A DNA stretch of 64,000 nt. It comes from UBA1724 sp963611685 (lineage in GTDB: Bacteria > Verrucomicrobiota > Lentisphaeria > Oligosphaerales > Oligosphaeraceae). The notes under the pieces were generated by a model. That model was not told the origin of the DNA. It searched no databases and was given only the letters and a program-made list of their open reading frames with translations. The stretch is from assembly GCA_963611685.1 (NCBI GenBank), contig CAVDSU010000002.1, forward strand, positions 1 to 64,000, written 5' to 3'. The position numbers were made by a program, and so were the translations under genes. Of this stretch, positions 25,726 to 34,799 are shown piece by piece (position 1 is the stretch's first letter; every line of letters starts with the position of its first letter).

Positions 25726-26840
25726 AAGTCGTGAAAGATTCTGCATTCGTGTTCGGAGCGCGCCAGCAACTGCTGGCAGGACTCCTCTCCCCGGCGGTAG
25801 CAGGAAGACCCGAGGAGATGATCAAAGTGTGCGGCGTGGAATTGCAGGGCGTCCGGGTATTCCCGTCGGACGGCCTCCAGGAGTTCCACGGCAGGAGCGA
25901 AACTCCGGCATTTCACCGGGTCCGTAACCACAAAACGCACTCCGCCACAAGGAATTCCGGCGTGCTTGCTGCAAGCCGGCGCAAAGGCGGCCGGTTCCAG
26001 ATCCAGCCCGGGGAAGCCGTGGTGGTCCATGGCCTGGAGCACGCGTGCGCCATCCACGAAAGGCGCGCCAACCATCTGGAAGGGCGCCTGTGTGCCCCGT
26101 CCCTCCGAGAGATTCGTTCCCTCGAAGAGGCAGGTGCCGGGATAGCAGCAGAGCGCCTCGAAGGTCGGGAGATTCGGGGAGGGAGGCACCCAGGGGACGC
26201 CAAACTGCGGAAAGAGGACGGTGCTGGCGTCCGCGGTCCCCTCGGGGAGTCCGTATTTCAGGACAGCGAGGTCCATGTCGGGGAAGACGCCCTCGTGGGC
26301 GTGCGCGTAGAGTGCGTATTCTCCCAGGCTCATGCCGTGTCGGACGGGGACAGCGCAGGCGCCCACGTCGGAGCGCAGAGAGGGCTCCAGGAGGGGCCCC
26401 TCCAGGATCCTCCCCAGGGGATTCGGACGATCCAGGAGGCAGGCACGGACGCCATGAGCGGCGCAGCCCTTCAGCACCTGGAAGACCGTGTGGGCGTAGG
26501 TGTAGTAGCGCACTCCCACATCGGGAAGGTCAATGAGCAGCACCTGGAAGCGCTTCCAGGCCTCCTCGGGGAGGCTCTTCTCCTTTCCGTAGAGACTGAC
26601 CACCGGGAGGCCGGTGGACGCATCCCGTCCGTCGGGGACCTCCTCGCCTGCCGGGAGGCTCCCCGCCAGGCCGTGTTCGGGGGAGAGCAGCAGCGCCAGG
26701 TTCACGCCGCCCTGGCGCAGACGGTCGGTCGTCCGGACGCCGGAAGAGTCCCGTGCGGCGTCGTTGGTGAGCAGTGCGCAGGGGGCGGTGCGGTAGTCCG
26801 AGAAGGGGAAATGATCGATGGCGTAGAGTCCGTCGCTCAT
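25722..26840 (-). CDS. namZ: DUF1343 protein, NamZ-type exo-beta-N-acetylmuramidase (GH171)
   Basis: A 372-aa protein with DUF1343 signatures: LALLLSPEHGLAGSLPAGEE, GLPVVSLYGKEKSLPEE, LLIDLPDVGVRYYTYAHTVF, LLDRPNPLGR, and CCYPGTCLFEGTNLSEGRGT. Characterised members (NamZ of Bacillus and Bacteroidetes homologues) release N-acetylmuramic acid from peptidoglycan-derived fragments. No signal peptide is visible, so a cytosolic recycling role is inferred. The stop overlaps tsaB and the start overlaps rpoN, so translation is probably coupled. Confidence 0.9.
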   Translation of the reverse strand: MSDGLYAIDHFPFSDYRTAPCALLTNDAARDSSGVRTTDRLRQGGVNLALLLSPEHGLAGSLPAGEEVPDGRDASTGLPVVSLYGKEKSLPEEAWKRFQVLLIDLPDVGVRYYTYAHTVFQVLKGCAAHGVRACLLDRPNPLGRILEGPLLEPSLRSDVGACAVPVRHGMSLGEYALYAHAHEGVFPDMDLAVLKYGLPEGTADASTVLFPQFGVPWVPPSPNLPTFEALCCYPGTCLFEGTNLSEGRGTQAPFQMVGAPFVDGARVLQAMDHHGFPGLDLEPAAFAPACSKHAGIPCGGVRFVVTDPVKCRSFAPAVELLEAVRREYPDALQFHAAHFDHLLGSSCYRRGEESCQQLLARSEHECRIFHDL

Positions 26841-28468
26841 GCGTGTTCCCTGCGCTGGCTTGTGGAGGGGATCTTCAGGATATCGCGGTATTTCGCCACG
26901 GTGCGTCGTGCCACCGCGAATCCCTCCTTGGCGAGCATGTCGGAGATGGCCTGGTCGGAGAGGGGCTTCCGGCGGTCCTCGCCCTTGACCATCTCCTGGA
27001 TGCGCTGCTGAATGCGCTGGCTGGAGACATCCTGTGTGCCGTCCTCTGAACGGAATTTGGCGGAGGAGAAGAATTTTCCGAACTCAAAGATGCCCCAGGG
27101 AGTGCTCAGGCACTTCCCTTTTACCGCGCGGGAGATGGTGCTCTCCGCACGGCCTAGCTCCCGCGCCACATCGCCCTGGGTCAAAGGCCGCAGGTCCGAC
27201 AGCCGACCCGTGCGGAAGAATTCGGGCTGGAAGCGCAGAAGGAGCTCCGCCACCCGCTCCACCGTGCGCTGGCGCAAGTCGATGGCGTGGATGAAATCGG
27301 TGGCGTCGACCAGATTCCGGCGGAGGAAATCCCGCGCCTCCCGGGCCTCTTGACGGGCGGCGCCCTTCTCGCCCCTGACCGCCGCCTCCTCCAATTCCTT
27401 CAGGCGCGCCACATTCTCGGCATCCAAGGCGATGGTGGAGAGGGCGTCGCGGTTGGAGCGGATGAGCCAGTCGCCCTTCGCGTTTTGCTCCAGGTAGACA
27501 TCGGGGAGCATGGCAGGCGCGGTGGGGCAATAGAGGTCTTCGCCGGGGAAGGGCTCCAGCTTCCGGATGCGCTGGAGCGCCTCCTGGATCTCGTCCAAAT
27601 CGCAATCCATCTTCCGGGCGATCTCGGGAAGGCGGTTCTTCTCCAGCAAATCGGGATAATCGTGGAGGATCTCCCACTCCAGACTGCCCTTGAGACGCTC
27701 CCGCTCCAATTGCAGCAGCAGGCATTCCCTAAGGGAGCGCGCGCCAATGCCGGCGGGTTCCAGGCTCTGGAGACGGCGAATCGCCTGCGCGAGCTCCTCC
27801 TTTGTGGCGCCCGTGGAGGCCATGAGCTCCTCGTCAGTGCCCTCCAGGTATCCCCGGCTGTCGATGGCCAGGCAGAGATCCTGGCAGATTGCGCGTATGC
27901 GGGGCGGCCATTCGGAGCGCTGCTGGCACTGCCGCGAAAGCTGCTCCGTCAGGCCCTCCTGGCGAGTAATGGACTCGAAGAAGTGCTGTCGGCGCTTGTC
28001 GGCGTCGGCATCCCAGTTGGTCTCGGAACAGAGCCGCCCGCCCTCCCAGGTCTCGTCCATGGACCGGAGGAAATCGGATTCGTTGCCGCTGGCGGCGTCG
28101 CCCGTGGTCTCTTGGGAGGGGTTTCTTGCCTCGACGGCATTCTCGGTATCCGCGCGCAGGAGGTCGTCGCGGTATTCTGCGCCATCGCCGTCCCATTCCC
28201 GTTCCCGGCGCAGTTCTTCGGCGCGGTTCTTCGGGGATTCGGGGAGATCGCTTTCGCAGACCACGGCGGTGGGGCCGGAGACCTCGGCGAGCATGGGGTT
28301 CTGCGCCAAGCGCTGGAGGATCTCGTGCTGGAGCTCCAGGGTGTTTTTCTGGAGGATCTCCAGGCCCATCTTCTGCTCCTGGCGCAGGACCATCCCCTGC
28401 TGGAGCTGCTGGCTCTGGGACTGCGAGGTCTGCAGGGAAAGACTCGGCTGGAAGGCTTCGGGAGGCAT
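26837..28468 (-). CDS. rpoN: RNA polymerase sigma-54 factor
   Basis: About 543 aa. Region I is Gln/Leu-rich (LQTSQSQSQQLQQGMVLRQE, activator interaction), region II acidic and variable (about 75-170), then the core-binding domain (LTEQLSRQCQ ... DLCLAIDSRGYL) and region III with the HTH (LTQGDVARELGRAESTISRAV) and the RpoN box ARRTVAKYR near the C terminus, which reads the -24 element. All parts are intact. Start: ATG 28468 is preferred; a TTG 12 nt upstream is possible. It lies 20 nt after rlmI and overlaps namZ. Two -24/-12 promoters and a NifA-like activator occur in this same window (42.3-44.7 kb). Confidence 0.96.
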   Translation of the reverse strand: MPPEAFQPSLSLQTSQSQSQQLQQGMVLRQEQKMGLEILQKNTLELQHEILQRLAQNPMLAEVSGPTAVVCESDLPESPKNRAEELRREREWDGDGAEYRDDLLRADTENAVEARNPSQETTGDAASGNESDFLRSMDETWEGGRLCSETNWDADADKRRQHFFESITRQEGLTEQLSRQCQQRSEWPPRIRAICQDLCLAIDSRGYLEGTDEELMASTGATKEELAQAIRRLQSLEPAGIGARSLRECLLLQLERERLKGSLEWEILHDYPDLLEKNRLPEIARKMDCDLDEIQEALQRIRKLEPFPGEDLYCPTAPAMLPDVYLEQNAKGDWLIRSNRDALSTIALDAENVARLKELEEAAVRGEKGAARQEAREARDFLRRNLVDATDFIHAIDLRQRTVERVAELLLRFQPEFFRTGRLSDLRPLTQGDVARELGRAESTISRAVKGKCLSTPWGIFEFGKFFSSAKFRSEDGTQDVSSQRIQQRIQEMVKGEDRRKPLSDQAISDMLAKEGFAVARRTVAKYRDILKIPSTSQRREHA

Positions 28469-28488
28469 TCGAAGACGCAATCAATAGG

Positions 28489-29682
28489 CTAGTCGAGTTT
28501 CAGCTCCAGTCCCGTCAGATAATATCCCTCGGGGAAGGTAAGGGAGAGGGGGTGGTCGGGGGCCTGTGCGAAGGTGCGCACCACTCGCGCCTGCCGCCCG
28601 GCATCCACCAGCGCCTCGCCCAAGATCGTCCGGAAGAACTCGGGAGTCATGGCGGCGCTGCAGGAGTAGGTAAGGAGGGTCCCGCCGGGATTCAGGAGCT
28701 TGCAACCCAGCAGATTCACGTCCTTGTAGCCCCGCGCGGCACGCTGGAGCTGCCCCTTGGTGGCCGCGAATTTCGGGGGATCCAGGACGATGACGTCGAA
28801 GGACTCCCGGCGGTCGCGGCATTTTCGCAGCCAGGTGAACATATCGGCGTGCTGGAAGGAGAGCCGCGGATCTCCGTCCAGCCCATTCAGCGCGCAATTG
28901 GCCTTCGCCAACTCCAAAGCGGCCGCCGCGTCATCCAAGAAGGTGACCTCGCGCGCGCCAGCCAAGGCGGCGCGAATGCCGAAGGCGCCGCTGTAGCAGC
29001 AGCAATCCAGCACCTTCGCGCCCTTCGCCACCGCGTCAATGGCCAGGCGGTTCTCCCGCTGGTCCAGGTAGAAACCGGTCTTGTGGCCGCCGGGCATGTC
29101 CATGCGGAAGACCACGCCATTTTCGCGGATGGTGAAATCGGCGGGCGGCTCTTCGCCCCAAAGGAGTCCCTCCACGGGCGGAAGGCCCTCGCGGACTCGG
29201 GCATCGGCCTGGGAGCGCTCGTAGATTCCGCGGATGCCGGGCAATTCGGCGAGGAGGCGCACCAGGGTGCTCTTCCAGGCCTCGGGCCCCGCGCCCAGGA
29301 ATTCGCAAGAGAGGAAGGGTCCGTATTTATCCACCACCAGGGCGGGCAGTCCGTCGGCCTCGCCGTGAATCACGCGGAAGGCGTCCTCCTCCCGGAAGCC
29401 CAGCGCCTTGCGGTATTCGTAGGCCTTCTGGATCCGCTGGCGGAAGAATTCGGCATTGACGGTTTCGCGGGTATCGAAGGTCCAGACGCGTGCGCGGATC
29501 TGGGAGTTCGGGGAATACGCGGCCCAGGCAAGCATCGCGCCCTTCGCGTCGCAGACGGCGACGGTCTCGCCGGAGGCGGGATCGCCCTCCACACGGGCGA
29601 CTGCGCCGGAAAAGAGCCAGGGATGGCGACGCGCCAGGGAGGCCTCGCGCTTCGGGGCCAAAAAGAGCTTCTTCGCTTCCAT
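28489..29682 (-). CDS. rlmI: Class I SAM-dependent rRNA (m5C) methyltransferase, RlmI family
   Basis: A 397-aa protein: an N-terminal PUA domain (about 1-75, PKREASLARRHPWLFSGAVA), a linker beta domain, and a Rossmann methyltransferase (about 190-390) with the SAM loop VLDCCCYSGAFGIRAAL, GGHKTGFYLDQRENR before it, and the catalytic-type motifs VIVLDPPKFA and LLTYSCSAAM. RlmI methylates C1962 of 23S rRNA in E. coli; the same site here is inferred. It is 21 nt downstream of rfaE1 in the same cluster. Confidence 0.9.
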   Translation of the reverse strand: MEAKKLFLAPKREASLARRHPWLFSGAVARVEGDPASGETVAVCDAKGAMLAWAAYSPNSQIRARVWTFDTRETVNAEFFRQRIQKAYEYRKALGFREEDAFRVIHGEADGLPALVVDKYGPFLSCEFLGAGPEAWKSTLVRLLAELPGIRGIYERSQADARVREGLPPVEGLLWGEEPPADFTIRENGVVFRMDMPGGHKTGFYLDQRENRLAIDAVAKGAKVLDCCCYSGAFGIRAALAGAREVTFLDDAAAALELAKANCALNGLDGDPRLSFQHADMFTWLRKCRDRRESFDVIVLDPPKFAATKGQLQRAARGYKDVNLLGCKLLNPGGTLLTYSCSAAMTPEFFRTILGEALVDAGRQARVVRTFAQAPDHPLSLTFPEGYYLTGLELKLD

Positions 29683-29703
29683 AAAAATTGACGCCCCCGA
29701 TCC

Positions 29704-30720
29704 CTAGCGCTGCTCCCGCAGGACCTGCTCCAGCTCCTTCGCCTGAATGGCGCGGGTGCCTACATAGCCCACCACCACGCCCGCAGCGGAATTCGCCATC
29801 GTCGCCGCCAGTCCATGAGGCGCGCCGGCGCAGATGGCAAGGGTCATGGTGGCCATGACCGTGTCGCCCGCACCGGAGACGTCGTAGACCTGCCGCGCCT
29901 GGGTGGGAATCACCAGGGGCTCCGCTTCGTCCTTCCGGAAGAGCGCCATGCCCTCGGCGCCCAGGGTAATCAGGAGCATCTCCGCCTCCCAGCGCTTCAA
30001 AAGGAGCTTTCCCACCCGCGCCAGCGGCTTGTCGTGCAGCGGGTCGCCGATGCCAGGAACGAAGGGGACCTCCGCCAGGGAGAATGCCTCCAGGCGGTTG
30101 GGGGTCATGAGGGTGAGTCCGGAGACATTGAAGGGATGAGAGGGATGGGGATCCAGCGTGGAGAGCACGCGGTGCTTTGCAGCCAGCTGCGCCACCTCGG
30201 ACATGAATTCCCGCGTGAAGACGCCCTTCGCGTAGTCCTCCATCACCAATGCATCCAGCACGCCCGCAGACAAATCCCGCTCCAAAGCCGCCAGAATGCC
30301 CTTGCGCACCTCGGCAGAGACCTCCTGGGGGACCTCGCGGTCCACGCGGACCACCTGCTGGTTGTCAGCCAAAACGCGGGTCTTGACCGTGGTGTGTCCG
30401 CCAGGGATGACCTGTACGCCGTCGGTCTGGGCGCCGGACTCCTTCAGGAGCGACAGCACCTTTCCGCCATCCACGTCGTCCGAGACCGTCCCATAGACGG
30501 AGACCTTTCCGCCTAGGGAAAGGACATTCTCCGCCACATTGGCGGCGCCGCCCAGCACCTGGCTCTCGCGGGAAATCAGCACCACGGGAACGGGGGCCTC
30601 CTGCGAAATGCGCGTGGCCTGTCCCCACAGATAGCGGTCCAGCATCAAGTCGCCCACTACGCCCACGCGGCAGCGGGAAAAGCGCTTCAGGATATCAAGG
30701 AGTGTCTGCTTCTGAGTCAT
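29704..30720 (-). CDS. rfaE1: D-glycero-beta-D-manno-heptose-7-phosphate kinase (RfaE domain I)
   Basis: A 338-aa PfkB-family kinase: VVGDLMLDRYLWGQATRISQ at the start, VLGGAANVAENVLSLGGKV, and the ATP/anion-hole motif YDVSGAGDTVMATM near residue 285. It phosphorylates heptose 7-phosphate for ADP-heptose, the precursor of LPS inner core, supporting a Gram-negative envelope. Only the kinase half is present; the nucleotidyltransferase half of bifunctional HldE is absent, so a separate rfaE2 is expected elsewhere. Confidence 0.9.
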   Translation of the reverse strand: MTQKQTLLDILKRFSRCRVGVVGDLMLDRYLWGQATRISQEAPVPVVLISRESQVLGGAANVAENVLSLGGKVSVYGTVSDDVDGGKVLSLLKESGAQTDGVQVIPGGHTTVKTRVLADNQQVVRVDREVPQEVSAEVRKGILAALERDLSAGVLDALVMEDYAKGVFTREFMSEVAQLAAKHRVLSTLDPHPSHPFNVSGLTLMTPNRLEAFSLAEVPFVPGIGDPLHDKPLARVGKLLLKRWEAEMLLITLGAEGMALFRKDEAEPLVIPTQARQVYDVSGAGDTVMATMTLAICAGAPHGLAATMANSAAGVVVGYVGTRAIQAKELEQVLREQR

Positions 30721-30795
30721 GGTGCTCTCTATGCGTTTTGAGAGAAAGGAAAGGCATGCGGGCGCTTTGGCCCGCGGGAAAATGGAATGTGTGTG

Positions 30796-31554
30796 CTAGG
30801 GATTCTCCAGAATGGAGTCCACGGGGCCGTCAATGAGGATTTCGGGGGCCTCTGCGGAGAATCCGCCGCCCGCCTCCAGGGAATCCAAAAAGGCCTCCAT
30901 GCGCTCCAAGTTCGCCATCTGCTCCTGACGCTCCTGGGGGGTGAGGTCCTCGCCGTAGCGGCGCAGGTAGACCACGCGCTGCTCCATCTCCTGCCGGAGG
31001 GCCTCCAGATAGGTCTCGGAGAGGGTGTCCTTTGACAGCAAGGAGGTGATCTCCTTGCTCTTCAGGCGCTTGCGGACCACGTCCACGCGATTGGTGAGGG
31101 CCTGCGACTCCACCTGGCGCTGGACGGCGTCGGTCTTCATGAGCAGCCGCGAGAGCCCCACGCAGACGCCGATCTCCACCACGAAGGACAGCGCCACGCC
31201 CAGAATCGCCAGGTAGCCCATGGCATTCGCCAATACGGAGGCGCCGGGGCGGCCATGGAGTCGGTAGAAGAGCAGCTCGCGGTCATCGGATTCCCAGCGG
31301 ATGGCGCCGCCTTGCCGAAGGACGCCCTCCTCTCCGGGAGGCAGTGGGGACTCTCCCAGGAGCACCGGAGACGCGCCGCAGTTCTTCACGCGCGCCACGC
31401 CCGACTCCTCCCGGAAGGAGAGCTCCCCCGCGGGGAGGCCATCCTTTTCGGAGAGTCGGAAGGGCATTTCGGGAAACGAGAAGCTCCGTCCCCTGGCAAA
31501 GAGGGCGGAGAGATCTCCCGCATCCGAGTGTCGAAGAAGCAGCTGGAAGGGCAT
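30796..31554 (-). CDS. Unknown membrane protein with N-terminal beta domain and coiled coil
   Basis: A 252-aa protein of no family I recognise. Residues 1-100 are beta-rich and end in ARVKNCGASPVLLGESPLPP and AIRWESDDRELLFYRL, which faintly recalls an FHA-like sandwich, but the conserved FHA residues are not evident. A membrane helix (about 112-138, LAILGVALSFVVEIGVCVGL) follows, then a long charged helical region (about 140-230). It sits between clpC (21 nt) and rfaE1 (75 nt) in the same leftward cluster, so it may be tied to envelope stress or signalling. This is inference. Confidence 0.6.
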   Translation of the reverse strand: MPFQLLLRHSDAGDLSALFARGRSFSFPEMPFRLSEKDGLPAGELSFREESGVARVKNCGASPVLLGESPLPPGEEGVLRQGGAIRWESDDRELLFYRLHGRPGASVLANAMGYLAILGVALSFVVEIGVCVGLSRLLMKTDAVQRQVESQALTNRVDVVRKRLKSKEITSLLSKDTLSETYLEALRQEMEQRVVYLRRYGEDLTPQERQEQMANLERMEAFLDSLEAGGGFSAEAPEILIDGPVDSILENP

Positions 31555-31575
31555 GGCGTGGTCCTCTTCGCGAGG

Positions 31576-34320
31576 CTACTCGTTCACGGGGGGCTGCTTC
31601 GAACGGGAGCCCCGGCGGGTCTTCTTGGGCGGGGCGCCCTCGTCGCGGGAGGCGTTCTTCCCCACGCCCTCCGAAGGCTCCGCCACCAGCACGGGCGCCG
31701 CCTCGACGGGCGCGGGCGCGGGAACCGGCAGGAATTCGAAGGAGAACTTTTCTTCGCCCGGCAGGCGATCCACCCGGATTCCCGCGAATTCCCCGCCGTC
31801 CTGCCGCAGGAGCAATTCGTCAGCCAGGGGGTCTTCCACACGCTGCTCGATGACGCGACGGACCTCCCGGGCGCCGAAGTCGGTACTGAAGGCCTTCTCC
31901 AGCAGGTAGTCCTTGGCGGCGGGGGTGAGGGTCAGCTCGTGGCCCTTGGCGGCCAGGCGCTTCGCGATGGTGCCCACTTCCAGGTCGATGACCTTCCGGA
32001 TGTCCTCACGCTGCAGGGACCGGAAGACCACGATGTCGTCCAGGCGATTCAGGAATTCGGGTCGGAAGGTCTTTTTGGCGATTTCCAGGATGCGGTCCCG
32101 CATGCCGTTCTCCTCCTGAGCGGGGTCGCCGGCGGCGAATCCCAGGCTAGAGGGCCGGGAGAAGCGCTGTGCGCCGGCATTGGAGGTCATGACGATGATG
32201 GCATTGCGGAAGGAGACGGTGCGCCCAAGTCCGTCGGTGAGCTGGCCTTCCTCGAAGATCTGGAGGAGGATATTGCTCACGTCGGGATGCGCCTTCTCCA
32301 GCTCGTCCAAAAGGACCACGCTGTAGGGACGGCGGCGGATCTTCTCGGTGAGCTGCCCGCCTTCTTCGTAGCCGACATATCCGGGAGGCGCGCCCACCAG
32401 GCGGGAGACGTTGTATTTGTCCATGTATTCGGACATGTCGATGCGGATGAGGGCATCGGGATCTCCGAACATAGCCTCGGCCAGCTTCTTGGCCAGGTAG
32501 GTCTTTCCCACGCCGGTGGGTCCCAGGAAGAGGAAGGTGCCGATGGGCCTGCGCGGATCCTTGAGGTCTGCGCGGGAACGCCGCAGCGCGCGGCAGACGG
32601 TCTGGATGGCCTGGTCCTGTCCGATGATGGCCCTCTGGAGCTCCTCCTCCATCTTCAGGATGCGGCGGACCTCCTCCTCGGCCATGCGGGTGAGCGGAAT
32701 GCCCGTCATCGAGGCCACCACGGCACGGATGTCATCCCCCGCAATCACCTTGCGGTCCTGCACCTTCTCGGATTTCCACTGGCTCAAAAGCTCGGCGCGC
32801 TTTGTCTGCAACGCCTTCTCGCGCTGCCGGAATTCGCCGGCCTGCACGAAGTCCTCGCGCATGACGGCATTGAGCTTCTTGGTGCGCAGCTCCTCCAGCT
32901 CCTGGTCAATGGCGGTGGTGTCGGGGCGGCGCCGCTCGGGATGGATCCGGGAGCGTGCGCCGGCCTCGTCCAGCACATCGATGGCCTTGTCGGGGAAGAA
33001 GCGGGCGGGGATGTATCGGTCGGCGAGCCGGACTGCCAGGCGGATGGACTCCTCGGGGTAGACCACGCCGTGATACTCTTCGTATTTGCCCTTCAGCCCC
33101 TCCAGGATCTTCACCGTGTCCTCCGCCGTGGGCGGATTCACCAGCACCGACTGGAAACGGCGCTCCAAGGCGGCGTCCTTCTCGATGCTCTTCCGGTATT
33201 CGTTCATGGTGGTGGCGCCGATGGCCTGGATTTCGCCACGGGAGAGGGCCGGCTTCATGATGTTCGCGGCGTCCATGGTGCCCTCGCCGGCGCCGGCGCC
33301 CACCATGGTGTGGATCTCATCCAAGAAAAGGATCACGTTTCCCGCATCCTGGGTCTCCTTCAACACCGACTTCAAGCGCTCCTCGAACTGTCCGCGGTAC
33401 TTGGAGCCCGCCACCAGCAGGGTCAGGTCCAGGGCGACCACCACGTCGTTGGAGAGGTTCTCGGGGACCCGACCCTCCACAATGGCCTGCGCCAGACCCT
33501 CCACAATGGCGGTCTTGCCCACACCCGCCTCGCCAATGAGCACCGGGTTGTTCTTGGTGCGGCGCGAAAGAATCTGGATCACACGCTGGATCTCCTGGGC
33601 ACGGCCCACCACGGGGTCCAGCTTGCCCTGGCGCGCCAGCTCGGTCAAGTCGCGGCCGTAGGTCTTCAACGCATTCATGCGACCCTGGGAACCACGCCCG
33701 GCGCCAGGACGGGCGCCCTCCTCCACGGAGGCGCCCTCACGGTCCTGGTTGCGCTTGCGACGCTGGAAGGGCGCATTGTCGTCACCGTCGGGACGCGCTT
33801 CATCGGGGCCCTTCTCCACGTCGTCGGCGGTGTCCTCCGGGACATAGCGGGGATCCAGGCTCTTGTAGACCCACTTGCGCAAGGCATCGTAGGTCACGCC
33901 ATGAGCCCTCAGGATCTTCGCAGAGCGGCTGCCGCCTTCCTTCAAGATCGCCAGGAGAATCTCCTCGATGGCAATGAAGTGGAAGCCCAGGCTAACGGCC
34001 TCCGCCACGGAAATCTGAAGCACCCTGCGGGCGCGAAGCGACAACTCCAGCTTCTTGCTGGGGGAAGCGGACGCAGAGTCATTCTCCGGCTTCTTCAGCT
34101 CCAGGAGCAACTCCGCACACACGGCCTCGGCATCCACGCCCAGGGATTTCAGAAAGGACTGGGCGAAGGTGGAGGCGTTGGGGGATTTCAGGATCGCAAG
34201 GAGCAAATGCTCCACCCCCACATAGTTCTGTCCATACGTCCGAGCCAATCTCGCCGACAGGTCAACGACCTGCTTCGCACGCGGAGTCAGACTGGACTGA
34301 TTTAGGGATTCGTCAGGCAT
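31576..34320 (-). CDS. clpC: ATP-dependent Clp protease ATPase subunit ClpC
   Basis: About 914 aa. A double Clp N domain comes first (about 10-150), then AAA-1 with Walker A GEAGVGKT and Walker B VILFLDEIHTMVG, a middle coiled coil (UvrB/C-like motif region, EDFVQAGEFRQREKAL), then AAA-2 with GPTGVGKT, pore loop GAPPGYVGYEEGG and VVLLDELEKAH. The tail is basic and Pro-rich (KKTRRGSRSKQP). ClpC unfolds substrates for ClpP and usually needs an adaptor such as McsB or MecA; none is here. The linker after the N domain is long and charged. ATG 34320 is chosen; the longer frame adds unrelated sequence. Confidence 0.95.
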   Translation of the reverse strand: MPDESLNQSSLTPRAKQVVDLSARLARTYGQNYVGVEHLLLAILKSPNASTFAQSFLKSLGVDAEAVCAELLLELKKPENDSASASPSKKLELSLRARRVLQISVAEAVSLGFHFIAIEEILLAILKEGGSRSAKILRAHGVTYDALRKWVYKSLDPRYVPEDTADDVEKGPDEARPDGDDNAPFQRRKRNQDREGASVEEGARPGAGRGSQGRMNALKTYGRDLTELARQGKLDPVVGRAQEIQRVIQILSRRTKNNPVLIGEAGVGKTAIVEGLAQAIVEGRVPENLSNDVVVALDLTLLVAGSKYRGQFEERLKSVLKETQDAGNVILFLDEIHTMVGAGAGEGTMDAANIMKPALSRGEIQAIGATTMNEYRKSIEKDAALERRFQSVLVNPPTAEDTVKILEGLKGKYEEYHGVVYPEESIRLAVRLADRYIPARFFPDKAIDVLDEAGARSRIHPERRRPDTTAIDQELEELRTKKLNAVMREDFVQAGEFRQREKALQTKRAELLSQWKSEKVQDRKVIAGDDIRAVVASMTGIPLTRMAEEEVRRILKMEEELQRAIIGQDQAIQTVCRALRRSRADLKDPRRPIGTFLFLGPTGVGKTYLAKKLAEAMFGDPDALIRIDMSEYMDKYNVSRLVGAPPGYVGYEEGGQLTEKIRRRPYSVVLLDELEKAHPDVSNILLQIFEEGQLTDGLGRTVSFRNAIIVMTSNAGAQRFSRPSSLGFAAGDPAQEENGMRDRILEIAKKTFRPEFLNRLDDIVVFRSLQREDIRKVIDLEVGTIAKRLAAKGHELTLTPAAKDYLLEKAFSTDFGAREVRRVIEQRVEDPLADELLLRQDGGEFAGIRVDRLPGEEKFSFEFLPVPAPAPVEAAPVLVAEPSEGVGKNASRDEGAPPKKTRRGSRSKQPPVNE

Positions 34321-34799
34321 GTAGTCTTCCAATGTTTCTTGTTGCGGGGAGACCGCGCCAAAACAATCGGCACGACTCCGGGAAACCAGCGTTCCCCACA
34401 CCTCGCGCGGGCGCGACGCGTAAAAAAAACAAAAGCAAAAGCGCCAACACCCCCACTAGGGGAGAAAGTCCGCTTAATATACTCCTAAGAGGAATGCCGG
34501 ATACCGCGCGGACTATCAAATTTATAGCAGATTTCGTGCCAGCAAACGGCGGACGACGAGCGGGCGCAGTGAGCAGGTAGGGGATAGCAGAGTTCGCACC
34601 TTGCCATGCAAAGGGCATCTTGGTGGTGGGGGGGTGCTTGGCAGAAAAGCTGTTCGTAGCTAGCCAGCTTGCAAGGCACCGTGACAAGTGCCGCGGAAGA
34701 GCCGCGCGGCGAACTTGCAAGCCGGCTCCTTACTCCCTACCACTCCCTCATTGCGCCGCAACGTGTTGTGTCGCACAATATCCCTCCTCCTTTGGAGTA
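34321..34799. other. Gene-free region with a dispersed intergenic element
   Basis: 479 nt upstream of clpC and downstream of pbpC. It holds the likely clpC promoter (AT-rich stretch near 34470-34530) and, at about 34640-34730, a degenerate element with CTTGCAAG repeats and the 15-mer GCCGCGGAAGAGCCG shared with the 18.7-kb element. Short open frames here do not look coding. Confidence 0.55.

Noticed and set aside
31255..34305. 1016-codon open frame on the + strand opposite clpC
   Set aside because: Clear shadow of clpC: no recognisable domains, His/Gly/Val-biased composition, and clpC is intact with all motifs on the other strand. The same applies to long antisense frames opposite alaS, the M18 gene and gdhA.
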